Source: Chara braunii (taxonomy: Eukaryota > Streptophyta > Charophyceae > Charales > Characeae). Taken from it: DNA of 38,667 nucleotides. A program made the position numbers and the translations under genes. The notes under the pieces are model-generated. The model ran no database searches, had not been told where the DNA came from, and was given only the letters and a program-made list of their open reading frames with translations. The stretch is taken from NCBI GenBank assembly GCA_003427395.1, contig BFEA01000703.1, forward strand, positions 107,049 to 145,715. The letters are read 5' to 3'. Below, in pieces: positions 22,431 through 32,511 of this stretch (position 1 is the stretch's first letter; each line of letters begins with the position of its first letter).

Positions 22431-24200
22431 TCATCCTCTGTCGTACGAGTCCAGGGGGTTGAAAGGGGTTATTGGCGCCTTACCTTTGTCTGAACCCCTC
22501 AACTCAGTAGGAGCAGATGCTACCCCTACTGGTTGCTCCCTTTTAGGTTCCGAATGAGAGGGCACCATACAATGACGTGCCTTACAGTGCCACATTTCAA
22601 GCACTGCTTGTTTGTCCATTTGCTCCTGCTACTCTTCCCGTGATAGACCCATCTTCTCCCAAGGCTTTCCGACTGCAATGTCGGGTGCTCGGGGAAGGAG
22701 CGTGGCCTCCTCTTCTTGATCCATTGTTTGGTGCCACCCTTGTTGGCCACCACAACAGTGACGTCACTCTTTCCCGACTCATTGTTGTTTGTACCTCCAC
22801 CCTCGGCCTTGTCAAGGGGTAGTTTTTCCACGGTGTCGTCGTCAAAGACGACGAGCATGTGGTCCTGTCGCGTTTGCCACCACATGACCTGCTTCTCATA
22901 CCCGTCTGGTTCCCGCCAACCAGACCACTTTTTCCTAGAGACGCGTACGTTTCTTTTACTTGAGTAGTCATTTGCTCACGCTGGAGCGCAAGATCGTGAA
23001 ATTGCCTATAATTGTACTTACCAGACTTTGACTCAACCACGAGTTGTCCGCGAATTGGCTCAGGCAATGGGCGTGAGTAGATGTACAAGACTTGGTTGTC
23101 CTCCAAATTCAGCCCAGGTACCCTGCAAAAGACGATCCACTTCATAAGACTGCATCCACAGAAGACCAACATTTCTGACTGATCGTGGTGAGTTCATCGA
23201 AGACCTTATCGGCCGTTGTCTTGTCCAAGAATCTCTCCTTAATCTTTTGGAGAAATTCCCCGAGGGTGAAGGTTTTGGCCCACTCACCTATATCCTCGAA
23301 GCCAGCTGCGTTGGCCTCTGACATAACCTACTCCTTGGCCACTTCTCCCAGACAAGACGTGGAGAATGCTACCTGACTCTCAGGTTCCACAGGAGTGGTA
23401 CTGCTTGTTGTACGTGAAAGGCAATTTCATTTTTACCTTTTCCTTTCTTTTTGGCTTTCTTCTTTGGCCGATTCTTTCTTGGCGGGTTCGTCTTTCTTTT
23501 CTGCCGGTTTCCCAGATTCCTTCTTGGAACCTTCAATTTTCTCCGGCGTCATTATCTTCATTGCATCCTTCATGAGTTTCTCCTGAAATTCCTTTCTTTC
23601 CTCTTCCCCCATGGTCTCCTCCTCAATCCTTACCTTGTCCTTGCCCTTGAGGAGTCTGGTTACCGTCTCTAACGGGGCGGTATTGCTATCAATTTTGGTC
23701 TCAGGGTGAACAAGATAAGCCATCATGACCTGCAATATGGATGCAAGATTAGTTTCTGTTTCTTCATAATGAAGTCGTTGTCTCATTTCATCCAACATTC
23801 TTTCTTATTGTTCTTTTTCTTTTTTCTTTCTCCGGTATTCTTCTTTGATGTTTTCCTCCATGATCTCTTCAAACAGTTCCGGTTCTTTATTTTTTTCTCC
23901 TCCTCCTTCTCCCCCTGTTGTTCTCTTTTTAATCCATCTTCTCCAAATGTTCGGCGACATAACGATCAAGGGTTACTCGCCCTTTCTTAATGAGTTCTTC
24001 GACTCGCTTACTGGTTTTCAGCATCTGAACGGCAGTTACAGTTCATCTTCTGCAACAAGCAGATTGAATTGTCCGTGAACATGCCGTTCAACTTCTGATC
24101 CGGCTCCATGTATCTCACCGAGCAACTGACGGAGAAGGCCTATTAACGTTTGGCTTCTCGCTTCTATCTGACCACGGGTTTTCAAGACCCCTCCCTCTTC
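22431..24200 (-). pseudogene. Ty3/gypsy gag with CCHC zinc knuckle, frameshifted
   Basis: Fragments in different minus frames form one gag. An N-terminal stretch has VYVDEEGG and a heptad-like LLRQLLGEIHGAG (about 24215-24090). A Glu/Lys-rich linker follows, with EEERKEFQEKLMKDAMK (23640-23560). The capsid-like segment has GEWAKTFTLGEFLQKIKERF (23285-23220), DNQVLYIYSRPLPEPIRGQL (23115-23050) and YNYRQFHDLALQREQM (23010-22960). The nucleocapsid knuckle C-LK-C-GTVR-H-VIVW-C sits at 22603-22562. This is the retrotransposon gag arrangement. It lies between PBS and protease as expected. At least three shifts make it a pseudogene. Confidence 0.8.
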
Positions 24201-24215
24201 ATCAACATAGACGGT

Positions 24216-25248
24216 GAGAGGGATAGGAAAGAAGAAAAGAGGAATGTATCTTATAAGAATGGAGGCACGCAAACATTTCCAGAGATAAGTCATGTTTCCC
24301 AGCGTGTGATTGCCGCACAATAAATAGAAGACATAAATAAATTCCACGGCCACACTCAAAATCTCCTTCAGCAAGAAATAACGAGAGTGCACATGTACCG
24401 CAGCCACAGCCAGTGTGATCAAGACACAACAACACAGGTGAGTATGCAAGACAACCACAAAACAGCCAAGACAAGTAAGTCAACCAACCAATTGTCAGCA
24501 TTTTTTCCTCTACGGCTGTACCATCTGCAGAGCCAATGCAGCCAGACACAAGGGCCGGTACGTGGCACTATAGCAATCGTGAAGTTGTACCACCTACCAG
24601 CACACAAGTGCAAGTATCAACACCTCACCCACGGCAGCGTGCAAAGCATGCCACGTGTCACCCTTGGAATGCTAACATACCACATGTGCCACATCAGCGT
24701 CAAGAGCCAGCACGGCCTTCTGGGGGGATGCTACGTCAGCAATGCCTGGACTGCCAACTCATCCACCAGTGGTATGCCACGTCAGATCGAAGAAACACTG
24801 CTAGAGTGTGGAGCGCCACGTCAGCAGGTAAGTCGTGACACAAGTACATGCCACATCAGACAATGCCCTTCCAATAGTAGGATGCCACGTCAGCACCCCT
24901 GCGCTATGCCACGTAGGCAGCGCACCACGTCAACAGTCCCAGTATCCACTCCCTCTCGCTCTCTCATCTACCAACGCCATGTCAGCCTACTGCCAACGAT
25001 ATTCTCGCCGGTATCTCAGTGCCTTATAAGCAACAAAGCGCCACGTAAGCAATGTTGCCGTCTTCCTCTTCAAAGTGTCCACGTCATCATCTTCAAGGGG
25101 GGCTGCATGCACGTGTGGTACTCAATGTCTAGACTCGCAATGTTAATCGCACGCATTTATAAGCGCGTTTCATCCCATACACGTGCGGCACCTCCCACTT
25201 ACCTGGCGCCACATGGCACCTAACAGCAGATCGCGACGAAGAAGGTAT
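24216..25248. repeat. Leader with about a dozen GCCACGTCAGCA-type motifs
   Basis: The untranslated leader between PBS and gag holds dispersed copies of GCCACGTCAGC and near variants (around 24648, 24697, 24730, 24778, 24812, 24850, 24883, 24908, 24923, 24978, 25041 and 25078). Spacing is irregular, unlike the tight array at 13930-14092. A 278-codon plus-strand frame crosses it, but it is made of these repeats and I do not call it a gene. Confidence 0.75.
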
Positions 25249-25260
25249 GCTCCGATACCA
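25249..25260 (-). promoter_or_regulatory. Primer binding site (initiator tRNA-Met type)
   Basis: Minus strand TGGTATCGGAGC, three bases inside the LTR. It is identical to the site at 15004-15015. Confidence 0.9.
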
Positions 25261-25263
25261 AAT

Positions 25264-26322
25264 TGTAATGAACCCATTCTATAAGATACTCGCCAGATGT
25301 CGAAATACAAAGTAACTCAACTCTGAACAATGTCCCCAATAATCATGAATGTGATCTCTGATACAATGTCTCGTTTCCAGTAGACGAAGGGAGTGGAGGG
25401 GAAAGAGACATAGTAGAAGGTGGAAGAGAAAGTAATCATCAATGACCACACAGAGAGTAGCCCAACATTCTCCACTCCTTCTCCGGGCTTCCCCTCGCCT
25501 CCACGTCAACAAAACAGTATCCAGTAACGATCCTGACAAATCCTGATCACATCGAAGTGCCACGTGGCACAGTCCTCTCGTGAAGACGTTGGAGACAGTC
25601 AACAGCGCACAGTATCGACATCAACCTCAGGTAAGTATCCCGATCCTCCTCAATCATCCACAGATCCCGATTTCCCTCCTTGTCGCGTCCAGTCACCCAA
25701 TGTAGACAGTGTGGCCAATGCCACATCAGCGATGAAGACAGGTGGCATTCGCCACATTAGCAATGGAGACCAGTGGCATGCGCCACATTAGCAATGGAGA
25801 CAAGTGGCATGCGCCACGTCAGCAGAGGCTGGCGCTCAGCAGAGAAGGCGCCAGCGTGCTGCCTCAGTCCTGCGTCGTCGTCCACAGTGCCAGCGCACAG
25901 CCAGCGTCCAGCCAGCGGCCAGCGTCAAGCGAGCGTCAAGGCAGCATAGCAAGACTGCATATTGACCCCCTGGAGGCAGGGTCTTATGTAGTGATTTGCC
26001 TCAGGTCTCCCACCCACGGCGGCCCAAATGACTCACAGCCGATGGCCTGCATTCAGTACAGTTGCGGACTTTCACTTGGTCCTGATGCTGTCTTGGTACC
26101 TGCATACAAACAGGTGTGTGTGTCTGACCCGCGGCCTGGGCTGGGTACATACAGACTTTGACTCTTGGACCGCTGGGCAGTTGACCAAAGTCAACTGTCA
26201 GGCGCACAGGCCCTGGGCCAACAAGGGAATTTCCCCCCCCTGGCCTTTGCGGCCTCAGACCGGGGTCGCGCCCTTCGTGTGGCCTGAGGGCCACTTCAAG
26301 GCATATCAAGCCGGGTATTGCA
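25264..26322 (-). mobile_element. 5' LTR of full-length Ty3/gypsy element
   Basis: A 1059-bp block from TGTAATGAACCC to GGGTATTGCA with TG..CA ends. It pairs with 17791-18845. The PBS adjoins its left end, so it is the 5' LTR of the minus-strand element. It has three 31-bp GTGGCATGCGCCAC units (about 25741-25835) against two in the partner. A run of CCAGCGTC-like units lies near 25890-25950. The element from 17791 to 26322 is about 8.5 kb. Confidence 0.92.
25557..25570. promoter_or_regulatory. G-box palindrome in LTR
   Basis: GTGCCACGTGGCAC, the same 14-bp palindrome as at 18084-18097. Confidence 0.6.
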
Positions 26323-26530
26323 GAACAGACAAATAGCCAAATAGCCCTGGCTGTAGGCCAGGGCAGATAGGGGCCCGCTGCAGCGTCCATGGTTTGTCCG
26401 TTGGATCCTTCAACCACCGGTTGCAGAAGAGGGCCTGGCGCAGCACCTCTTCCCTATTCGTTGGCCTGCAAACTTTGGCTGTGAAAATCTCTCTCCAGAT
26501 CTTCTGCAATGCAAATCTGCATGTTATTCT
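26323..26530 (-). pseudogene. LINE ORF2 fragment, cut by the LTR element
   Basis: The minus frame reads LQKIWREIF ... NREEVLRQALFCNRWLKD. This resembles the plus-strand LINE at about 30055-30175 (LWEQILHTWRLVF ... KKDEILRQPLLGNPLIKND), a conserved post-RT region of L1-type ORF2. Its head joins an A-rich stretch and then U6 snRNA sequence (26545-26604). Its other end stops at the LTR boundary at 26322. It is a 5'-truncated LINE copy into which, or beside which, the LTR element lies. Confidence 0.6.
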
Positions 26531-26544
26531 TTTTTTCCTTTTTC

Positions 26545-26604
26545 CCTTACACAGGAACCATGCTAATCTTGTTTGTATCATTCTAATTTAATCCCAAAGG
26601 GCAC
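26545..26604 (-). pseudogene. U6 snRNA 5'-part pseudogene joined to LINE
   Basis: On the minus strand the text is GTGCCCTTTGGG, then ATTAAATTAGAATGATACAA, then AAGATTAGCATGG, CCTGTGTAAGG. This follows U6 nucleotides 1 to about 66, with a few substitutions and loss of about 7 nt after the 5' hairpin. The conserved ACAGAGA box is altered (ACAAACA), so it is not a working U6. After AAGG the sequence becomes A-rich and then LINE ORF2 on the same strand. No TATA or USE promoter is seen upstream. Confidence 0.8.
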
Positions 26605-27075
26605 AATAATACCTTTCTGACTGTTGCCCAGCATCCTTGGACTAGTGATGCTAGTGATGATTGGAAAGAATTGTCTGAAAAAAACAGATGGAGAGGCTTG
26701 AGCAAAAATACAACTGCTTCACTTTGTCTGTTTTTGAGAATGGCTCCGTAATCTCCACTGCTGCCTGCCTCCCCGCCCCCAACCCCTTCGTCTCTACCCA
26801 CTTCCCCACCTCGCCTACCCCCTTCCTCAAATGAAAGGCAAATTTTGTCGAAGTGGGCTTAGCATAGAACTTGGTGGGGCCCCCTCAGGCAGCCTCCAGC
26901 TTTTCAGCTCTCTGGCATAGCCCCGGCAGTCAGTGATTATCAATGGGCAAGCTAATCTGACAGGCTTTGCGTAGCAGAGATTGAGGGGAATATAAGACGC
27001 AACAGGCTATCTGGCAGTCAATCCTCCTTGTGTGGTCAGGGAGTGCAATCAATCATGTCCAGAGATCCTTCAACC
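26605..27075. other. No gene seen
   Basis: Contains a C-rich stretch (26765-26825). No open frame, tail or terminal repeat is convincing. Confidence 0.5.
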
Positions 27076-27229
27076 TTAAACCACCAGTACATGGCCCCAG
27101 CGAACTTGAGATCACGATTGAGCCTCTCCGAAAAAATCGGAGGCACGCTACGCTGCCATTTCGGCAAAGCTTGGCTCGCAGTGGGAATCCGCCTCGCAAA
27201 AAAGGGGCACAGATGTACTGGTCCGTGAA
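27076..27229. mobile_element. TTAA-type MITE, copy 2 (degenerate right end)
   Basis: It starts TTAAACCACCAGTACATGGC. The right end, reverse-complemented, reads TTCACGGACCAGTACAT, so the ACCAGTACAT core is inverted and the last bases are eroded. An internal hairpin CCT-TCCGA/TCGGAGG lies at about 27122-27146. The left end matches the copy at 36711-36898 (TTAAA.CACCAGTACTTGGC). No coding. Confidence 0.6.
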
Positions 27230-27380
27230 CGGAAGGAAGCGTGTGAAGGGTATGTTACTATCCATATGTTTCCTCCGACTTGCCGGTGGAGTAGGAACCA
27301 GACTGACACTCCCCAGAATGGATATGGAGCGTCCCAAAAAAACAATTAAAATTTATTTAAAAAAAAACAAAAAAAACAAA
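27230..27380 (+). mobile_element. LINE 3' end with A-rich tail
   Basis: The text 'gacttgccggtgga.taggaa' and 'ctccccagaatgga' matches 32053-32100, the 3' end of the plus-strand LINE just before its poly(A). An A-rich tail follows (27338-27378). It is a 5'-truncated copy of the same LINE family. Confidence 0.65.
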
Positions 27381-27530
27381 TCCACTGTTATTATGCACAT
27401 GGAAAAGATGGAAAAGATGAACTAGTCAGATAGGATTCATGTGAATATGAACATGGTGACGAGGTCTCAAGAAATTATGGCATCATTCTGTACTGTTCCG
27501 CATCAGCAACAAAACGGTGATTGATCTCAA
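27381..27530. other. Short unassigned spacer
   Basis: Mixed sequence between a LINE tail and the U6 fragment; nothing recognised. Confidence 0.4.
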
Positions 27531-27570
27531 TGCGAAAGGATGGCACACATAAATCAAGAAATGGTCCAAA
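27531..27570 (+). pseudogene. U6 snRNA 3'-part pseudogene upstream of LINE
   Basis: TGCGAAAGGATGGCACACAT and the following AATCAAGAAATGGTCCAAA match U6 from about nucleotide 62 to the end before the U tail, with about four substitutions in 40. The 5' part is missing. About 30 bases of A-rich sequence follow, then the LINE endonuclease frame on the same strand. The order U6 then 5'-truncated LINE is that of template-switch chimeras known for L1. Confidence 0.8.
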
Positions 27571-27599
27571 AAGGGAAAAAAAATCAATAAAAATAAAAA

Positions 27600-30500
27600 A
27601 CAAAATAAATAACTTAGACAGAATCTCACACTCTCAGGATCCCACACCTCGATCAAACAGCGCCGACCTCAACGACTTTATGACTAGGAAAAATCTGATG
27701 GACCCCTACCGCCTCCTATATCCACATAATAAGAGTTACTCCTGCATCAGGAAAACCTCACAAGGGCAGACATCATTCTCCAGAATAGACTGCTTCCTCA
27801 TATCAGACTCACTATCAGGGGCCATACAAGACTGTTCCATCCACAACAACCCATATCGTAAGGGATTAGACCACGAAGCCATATCCCTAGCCATCAGGCT
27901 CACCAAGGAGGGTTGCACAGGCAAGAGCTTCTATCGTTTCAATAACACCCTCCTCACCAGCCAAGTCTTCAAAACAGAGCGACAAACACTGCTAACATCA
28001 CAAACACATCTACAACCCCACGAGGACCTACACACAAAATTCCCCCAAATCATCAAACACATTAGCACAAAACAACACAAATATCCAAAAGACTAGCCTC
28101 ACACAAAAAAGAAAGAGAGGAGACCCTTAGAAATGCGATAGAGATAGCGGAATTGAATCTACAAAAACATCCAGACTCATAATTATATTCAGAATTACAC
28201 ATCAAAGCGAAAGAAGAGTTGGCCGAGTGGACTCAACTAAAACTCAACGGCCTACAACTAAGAGCCAAGGTAAAAGACTGGGAACTGAACGAAAGAATGT
28301 CCAAATTCTTCTTCCAGAAAATCAAAGCCAACTCCAGAAACTCTAAAGAGAATGTCTGCAAGACGAGAATGGTAACCCAACCACAGAAACAACAAAACTA
28401 GTAATATAGCAACTAACTTCTACAAAGATCTTTGCACCTCCAAAACACCTACAGGTGGCAACAACTCAACAAGCAGAGCAAGAGAGAAATTTTGACCCAC
28501 CTGGACCAATCCATCTCAGCGGAATCGGCCAAATCACTAGATGAACCCATAACATTAGAGGAACTACACAAAGTCCTCAACGACCTCAAACCCAATAAAG
28601 CCCCAGGAAAGGAAGGCCTCTCTAAGGAATTTTGGATGGCTGGTTGGCACACTTTAGGTCCACTACTCCTTAGCTTCTTCACCAGGGCATGGGAGAAAGA
28701 AACAATAGGCCCAAAACTCAGCACGGGGGTGGTGACGCTCCTATACAAAAAGGGAAACAGAGAGGACATAAAAAACTACAGACCCATCTCATTACTAAAC
28801 GTAGCCTACAAGATTCTAGCCAAACTCATAGCTACCAAAATAAACAAGATCACAGGAAGATGTTTCCACCCAGACCAGACAGGGTTTATTCCAGGAAGAC
28901 TCATATTGGACACCGTAGTGTCCCTCTGTGAATCCACACGGATAATCAACCAAAAACAGATCGCAGCGGCCATCCTGTTCTTCGACTTCGAAAAAACATA
29001 TGACCAAGTAAACTGAGACTTTCTTCAGGCCAGCATGGAAAAAATGGGAGTAGGCCCCATCTTCTGAAAATGAGTGAGAATACTCTCCAACGACGCACAA
29101 GGGATAGTTCAAGTCAACTGCTTCCTCTCGAACCCTTACCCAATGACAAGGTCAATAAGACAAGGGGATCCATTAGCTGCACCGATTTTCCTGTTCGTCA
29201 TGGAGGCCATAGCGGCCTTCCTAAGAAAGGATAGAACCATAGAAAGAATAGAAAACATCAAGGATATACGAGGTAAAATCCTCAACATCCCCACCGCTTC
29301 GCAGATGATCTCACAGTACTGATCAGCGCATCATGATAAAAGCAATGCAAGCATTCCAACTGGCCTCAGAAATTGAAGTCAACTGGACCAAGACAATAGG
29401 CTGGTGGACCGCAGATGCACCCACTCCCGTAGAACTATCCCCGCTAGGTCTACATTGGACTAATCCAGATTCACCAATCCGTTTCTTGGGCATCAACCTT
29501 AATCTCAAAGGATGTCATCAAATCTCGACGGCGTCACTCTTGTGTTCAATGGTCAACAGGATGCACACCTGGAAAGCCACACACACTTCCCTTCTAGGCA
29601 GGGTACTGGCACTCAACAACTCAATCCTAGCAATGATGTGGTACTCTACCTCCATCTGGTTCCCAACTTCTGTTTTCCATAGTCAGTTGAGGAAAAAAAC
29701 AGCAGCATTCCTATGGACAGGTAATCCGGACAAGCATCACTTTATCCACAAAGTGGCTTGGCAAATAGTCACCAGCCCAAAAATCAAAGGGGGCCTAGGT
29801 CTCATAGACCCAACCCGCCAAATCCAAGCCCTACAAATCAAATGGATCATAAGACTGGCCCTCTAGGACAATTTGCACTGGATCCCACTGGCCCTGAACC
29901 ACATCAGAGAACCAGCACCTTTTACCTCTCCTACCAACATGACAGGCCTATTTTGGATATTTAACAAACACTGGCCACTTCCTAAAGGGAAACGGAGACA
30001 ACCCGACCAAGCACTCCAGCAGAACTCTAATGACTCCCATCAAACCAAATCCCTCTGGGAACAAATCCTACATACGTGGAGACTCGTCTTCCCAGAGAAC
30101 AGAACAGGTCCAAAGAAAAAAGACGAAATCCTCAGGCAACCCCTCCTTGGCAACCCTCTGATTAAGAACGATAAAGGTGAAAGCCTACCACTCTCGAAGT
30201 CAGATCCTAAATGGGGACACTGGCTAGAAAAGGGGATATGGCAAATTCAACACATATGGGACGAACCAAACAAAACCTGGAAAACAGAAAGAGACCTAAG
30301 AGATAAACTAAAAGGAACACATCGCTTACAAATCAACCTAAACAATATAGTAGACTACATCCCTCTACATTGGCGAGCCCTATTGATATCAGACCAAACT
30401 TGGCAATACGGAGACTGGACCACTACCACTGACTCCTCACCAATACAGGAAGTCCTCACATTCAAGAATTACGAACCCCACAACAAGAACTGGATATGCT

Positions 30501-31486
30501 GTAACATACACACCCTAGAAAAACCAGGAAACCCGGTTAGTTATATCAACATAAAGAGCAGAGCAGAAGGAGCATTCAACGCCAACAACCAGAGAAGAAT
30601 CAAAATCATAGAAGGAGAAAGGAAGAGAGTCTATATAGTATAAACCCCATATCAACGTTTGCGATCTAGAGATTGATCCCACGGAATGGTCATGGAGCTT
30701 CTCTTCTCGTCCCGCTCCCATTTCCAACTCATGCAAGCTAACTGACTATACACCCAAACTAGGCTATAGACTTTTCACCAAACCCATATCAATATCCAAT
30801 ACAATACGCAATAGGTGGACAAAAGAAGAGCCACAACTAGCCAATATTAGCTTCAAACTCCCCTGGGCCACAGTACTATCCACAAGACCGGCCAAGCTAG
30901 CTATCCTGAGATGGCTAATTGCCTTCCAAGCAGTCCCAGTAAACAAATGGTTGGCCATCAGACGCAATCAAGGAAACAGTTCTGAACAAGATTCCTGGTG
31001 CAAGGTATGGAACCTCAACATCCCAGAATCCCTGAACCACTGCTTCATTGACTGCCCAAAAGCCAGATCCCTACGGCAAGGCCTAGAAACATCATGGCTC
31101 AAAATATCAGACTCTCCACTATTAATCAAACCCGCCACACTATTCCTCGACCTCAACCAATTACCCCCACTCAAAGGCTTCGAAGCCTTCCTCTCCTCCC
31201 AAATCAAAAAAAGCACCCTATGGGCCATATGGAAAAACAGATGTGACACCACCTTCGATGACAGACTCACCACCCCAGAAAACTACTCATCACAATCAAA
31301 CAGCTAATAGACACAGAACTCCACGCCCTCTGGAACAAACAACGTAAAAAGCTCCCAACTGACCCCGACAAAAAAAACCTAACAATCCTAAAATTCTCAG
31401 CATCCAAATTAGGCAATGGGCTCCTTGGCACAATCAACAACGATAGACTAATTCTAAAAAAATGGCTAACCTTAACACATACATAA
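27600..31486 (+). pseudogene. 5'-truncated LINE ORF2 (APE endonuclease, RT, zf-RVT)
   Basis: Endonuclease C-terminal half (27600-28096): NNLDRISHSQDP, SRIDCFLIS and GLDHEAISLAI mirror the APE-type motifs DR, SRID and SDH. RT (28540-29330): NKAPGKEGLSKEFW, NYRPISLLN, QTGFIPGR and FDFEKTYDQVN. The catalytic FADD is at 29298-29309 in another frame. The thumb/connection region runs through 29333-30643. A zinc-binding motif near 31020-31060 (LNHCFIDCPKA) marks zf-RVT. The last codons end at 31486. Breaks: TGG-to-TGA stops after DQVN (29014) and twice near 29067-29073, a TAG near 29865, and shifts around 29290, 30650 and 31270. The family nicks DNA and reverse-transcribes its RNA at the target. This copy is dead. 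Confidence 0.93.
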
Positions 31487-32155
31487 AGCCTGCCCAAAAC
31501 CCACCCTATTCCACACACTACCAAACTCAAACCAAGCTACCATAACTAACCAATAACCGAAGCACTAAAAAGCCCTAGCCCCCCACCAACCCCACTCCCC
31601 ACCCCTATTGCGACCCCCCCCACCTGCTAGCGTCCGTCTCCACATCACCACAATCCCCTTCAACTCACGCTTCACCTACCCCCCCTCCCACACCCTCCAT
31701 AATACAACAACCACTATACCTTAACTAACTAATAAACCCAACCACGATCACCCCCCACTCCTCAACATCCCCCTTTCAAGCGAAACCAACAGCCCAGAAC
31801 TGCCCCACCAGCCTTAGCAGGATAAGACACAGATGCGACCACCGGTGATAGGACAGGACACAGAAATGACAGGATAGGCTTTAGTGTTCTGTCACCAAGC
31901 ACAGGAAAAGACCAGATCCCCAGTAAATCAGGCTAACTTAGGCAGGGGTGAAGGGTGGTACATCCTTTCTCCGGGAAGTAATCAATGCCGTCCTTTGGAC
32001 CTCCACACCACAAGGGGGAGGAGCGTGAGTGCGTATATCCTTGTATCATTTCTGACTTGCCGGTGGAATAGGAACCGGACTGCTGCTCCCCAGAATGGAA
32101 AAGGAGCCGGAATCATAAGGTTCCGTTTATCAAAAAAAAAAAAAAAAAAAAAAAA
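31487..32155 (+). mobile_element. LINE 3' UTR and poly(A) tail
   Basis: A C-rich untranslated stretch (31490-31790) is followed by a 3' end with 'gacttgccggtgga' and 'gctccccagaatgga' and then 22 A residues (about 32134-32155). The end is shared with 27270-27370. It closes the LINE copy that starts at 27600. I found no clear target-site duplication. Confidence 0.65.
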
Positions 32156-32156
32156 T

Positions 32157-32254
32157 GCTCATGTGATTCTGTTGCTCCCCAGAATGGCAGGAAAAAAAAA
32201 AATGGTCATGTGATTCTGTTGCTCCCCAGGATGGCAGGAAAAAAAAAAATGGTC
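32157..32254. repeat. 47-bp tandem repeat, each unit with its own A run
   Basis: Units starting 'atgtgattctgttgctcccc' at 32161 and 32208 each end in 'atggcagg' plus 11 A residues and 'atggtc'. A third start lies at 32255. Each unit holds the LINE 3'-end box 'ctccccag.atgg' followed by poly(A), directly behind the LINE tail. Confidence 0.8.
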
Positions 32255-32511
32255 ATGTGATTGATGGGTGAAATAAAATATGATAAGAGTTGAAATACTC
32301 TTGTGCGCTCCTTTTGTGACAGCAGCACCTGCCTGACCAGCATCTACTGCCACCACTGCCGCAGCTGCTGTTGCTACTACCACTGCTCTTGCTAGTGCCA
32401 CTGTCACTCTTGCTCTGATGATCATTTTCTTCCTCCTCCTCCTCCTCCTCCTCCTCTTCCTTCTCCTCCTCCTCCTTGTCCGTTCTTATCTTCGTTTCTT
32501 CCTGCTCTGAA
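32250..32511. repeat. Direct duplication, left copy
   Basis: Nearly identical to 33570-33810. Both start 'tggtcatgtgattgatgggt' and run through 'cagcagcacctgcctgacca', a CTG/CCA-rich part and a (TCC)n tract, ending at 'gtccgttcttatcttcgttt'. The (TCC)n tract (32430-32478) is longer in this copy. The minus frame is Ser/Glu-rich, but it is repeat-derived. Confidence 0.9.

Noticed and set aside
24387-25223. Longest open frame in the window, 278 codons on the plus strand
   Set aside because: It lies antisense in a retroelement leader and is largely made of the GCCACGTCAGC motif read in one frame. No domain is visible.
29014-29073. In-frame TGA at Trp positions as a sign of an alternative genetic code
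   Set aside because: TGG is used for Trp all around, and other stops and frameshifts occur. Decay by G-to-A change explains it.
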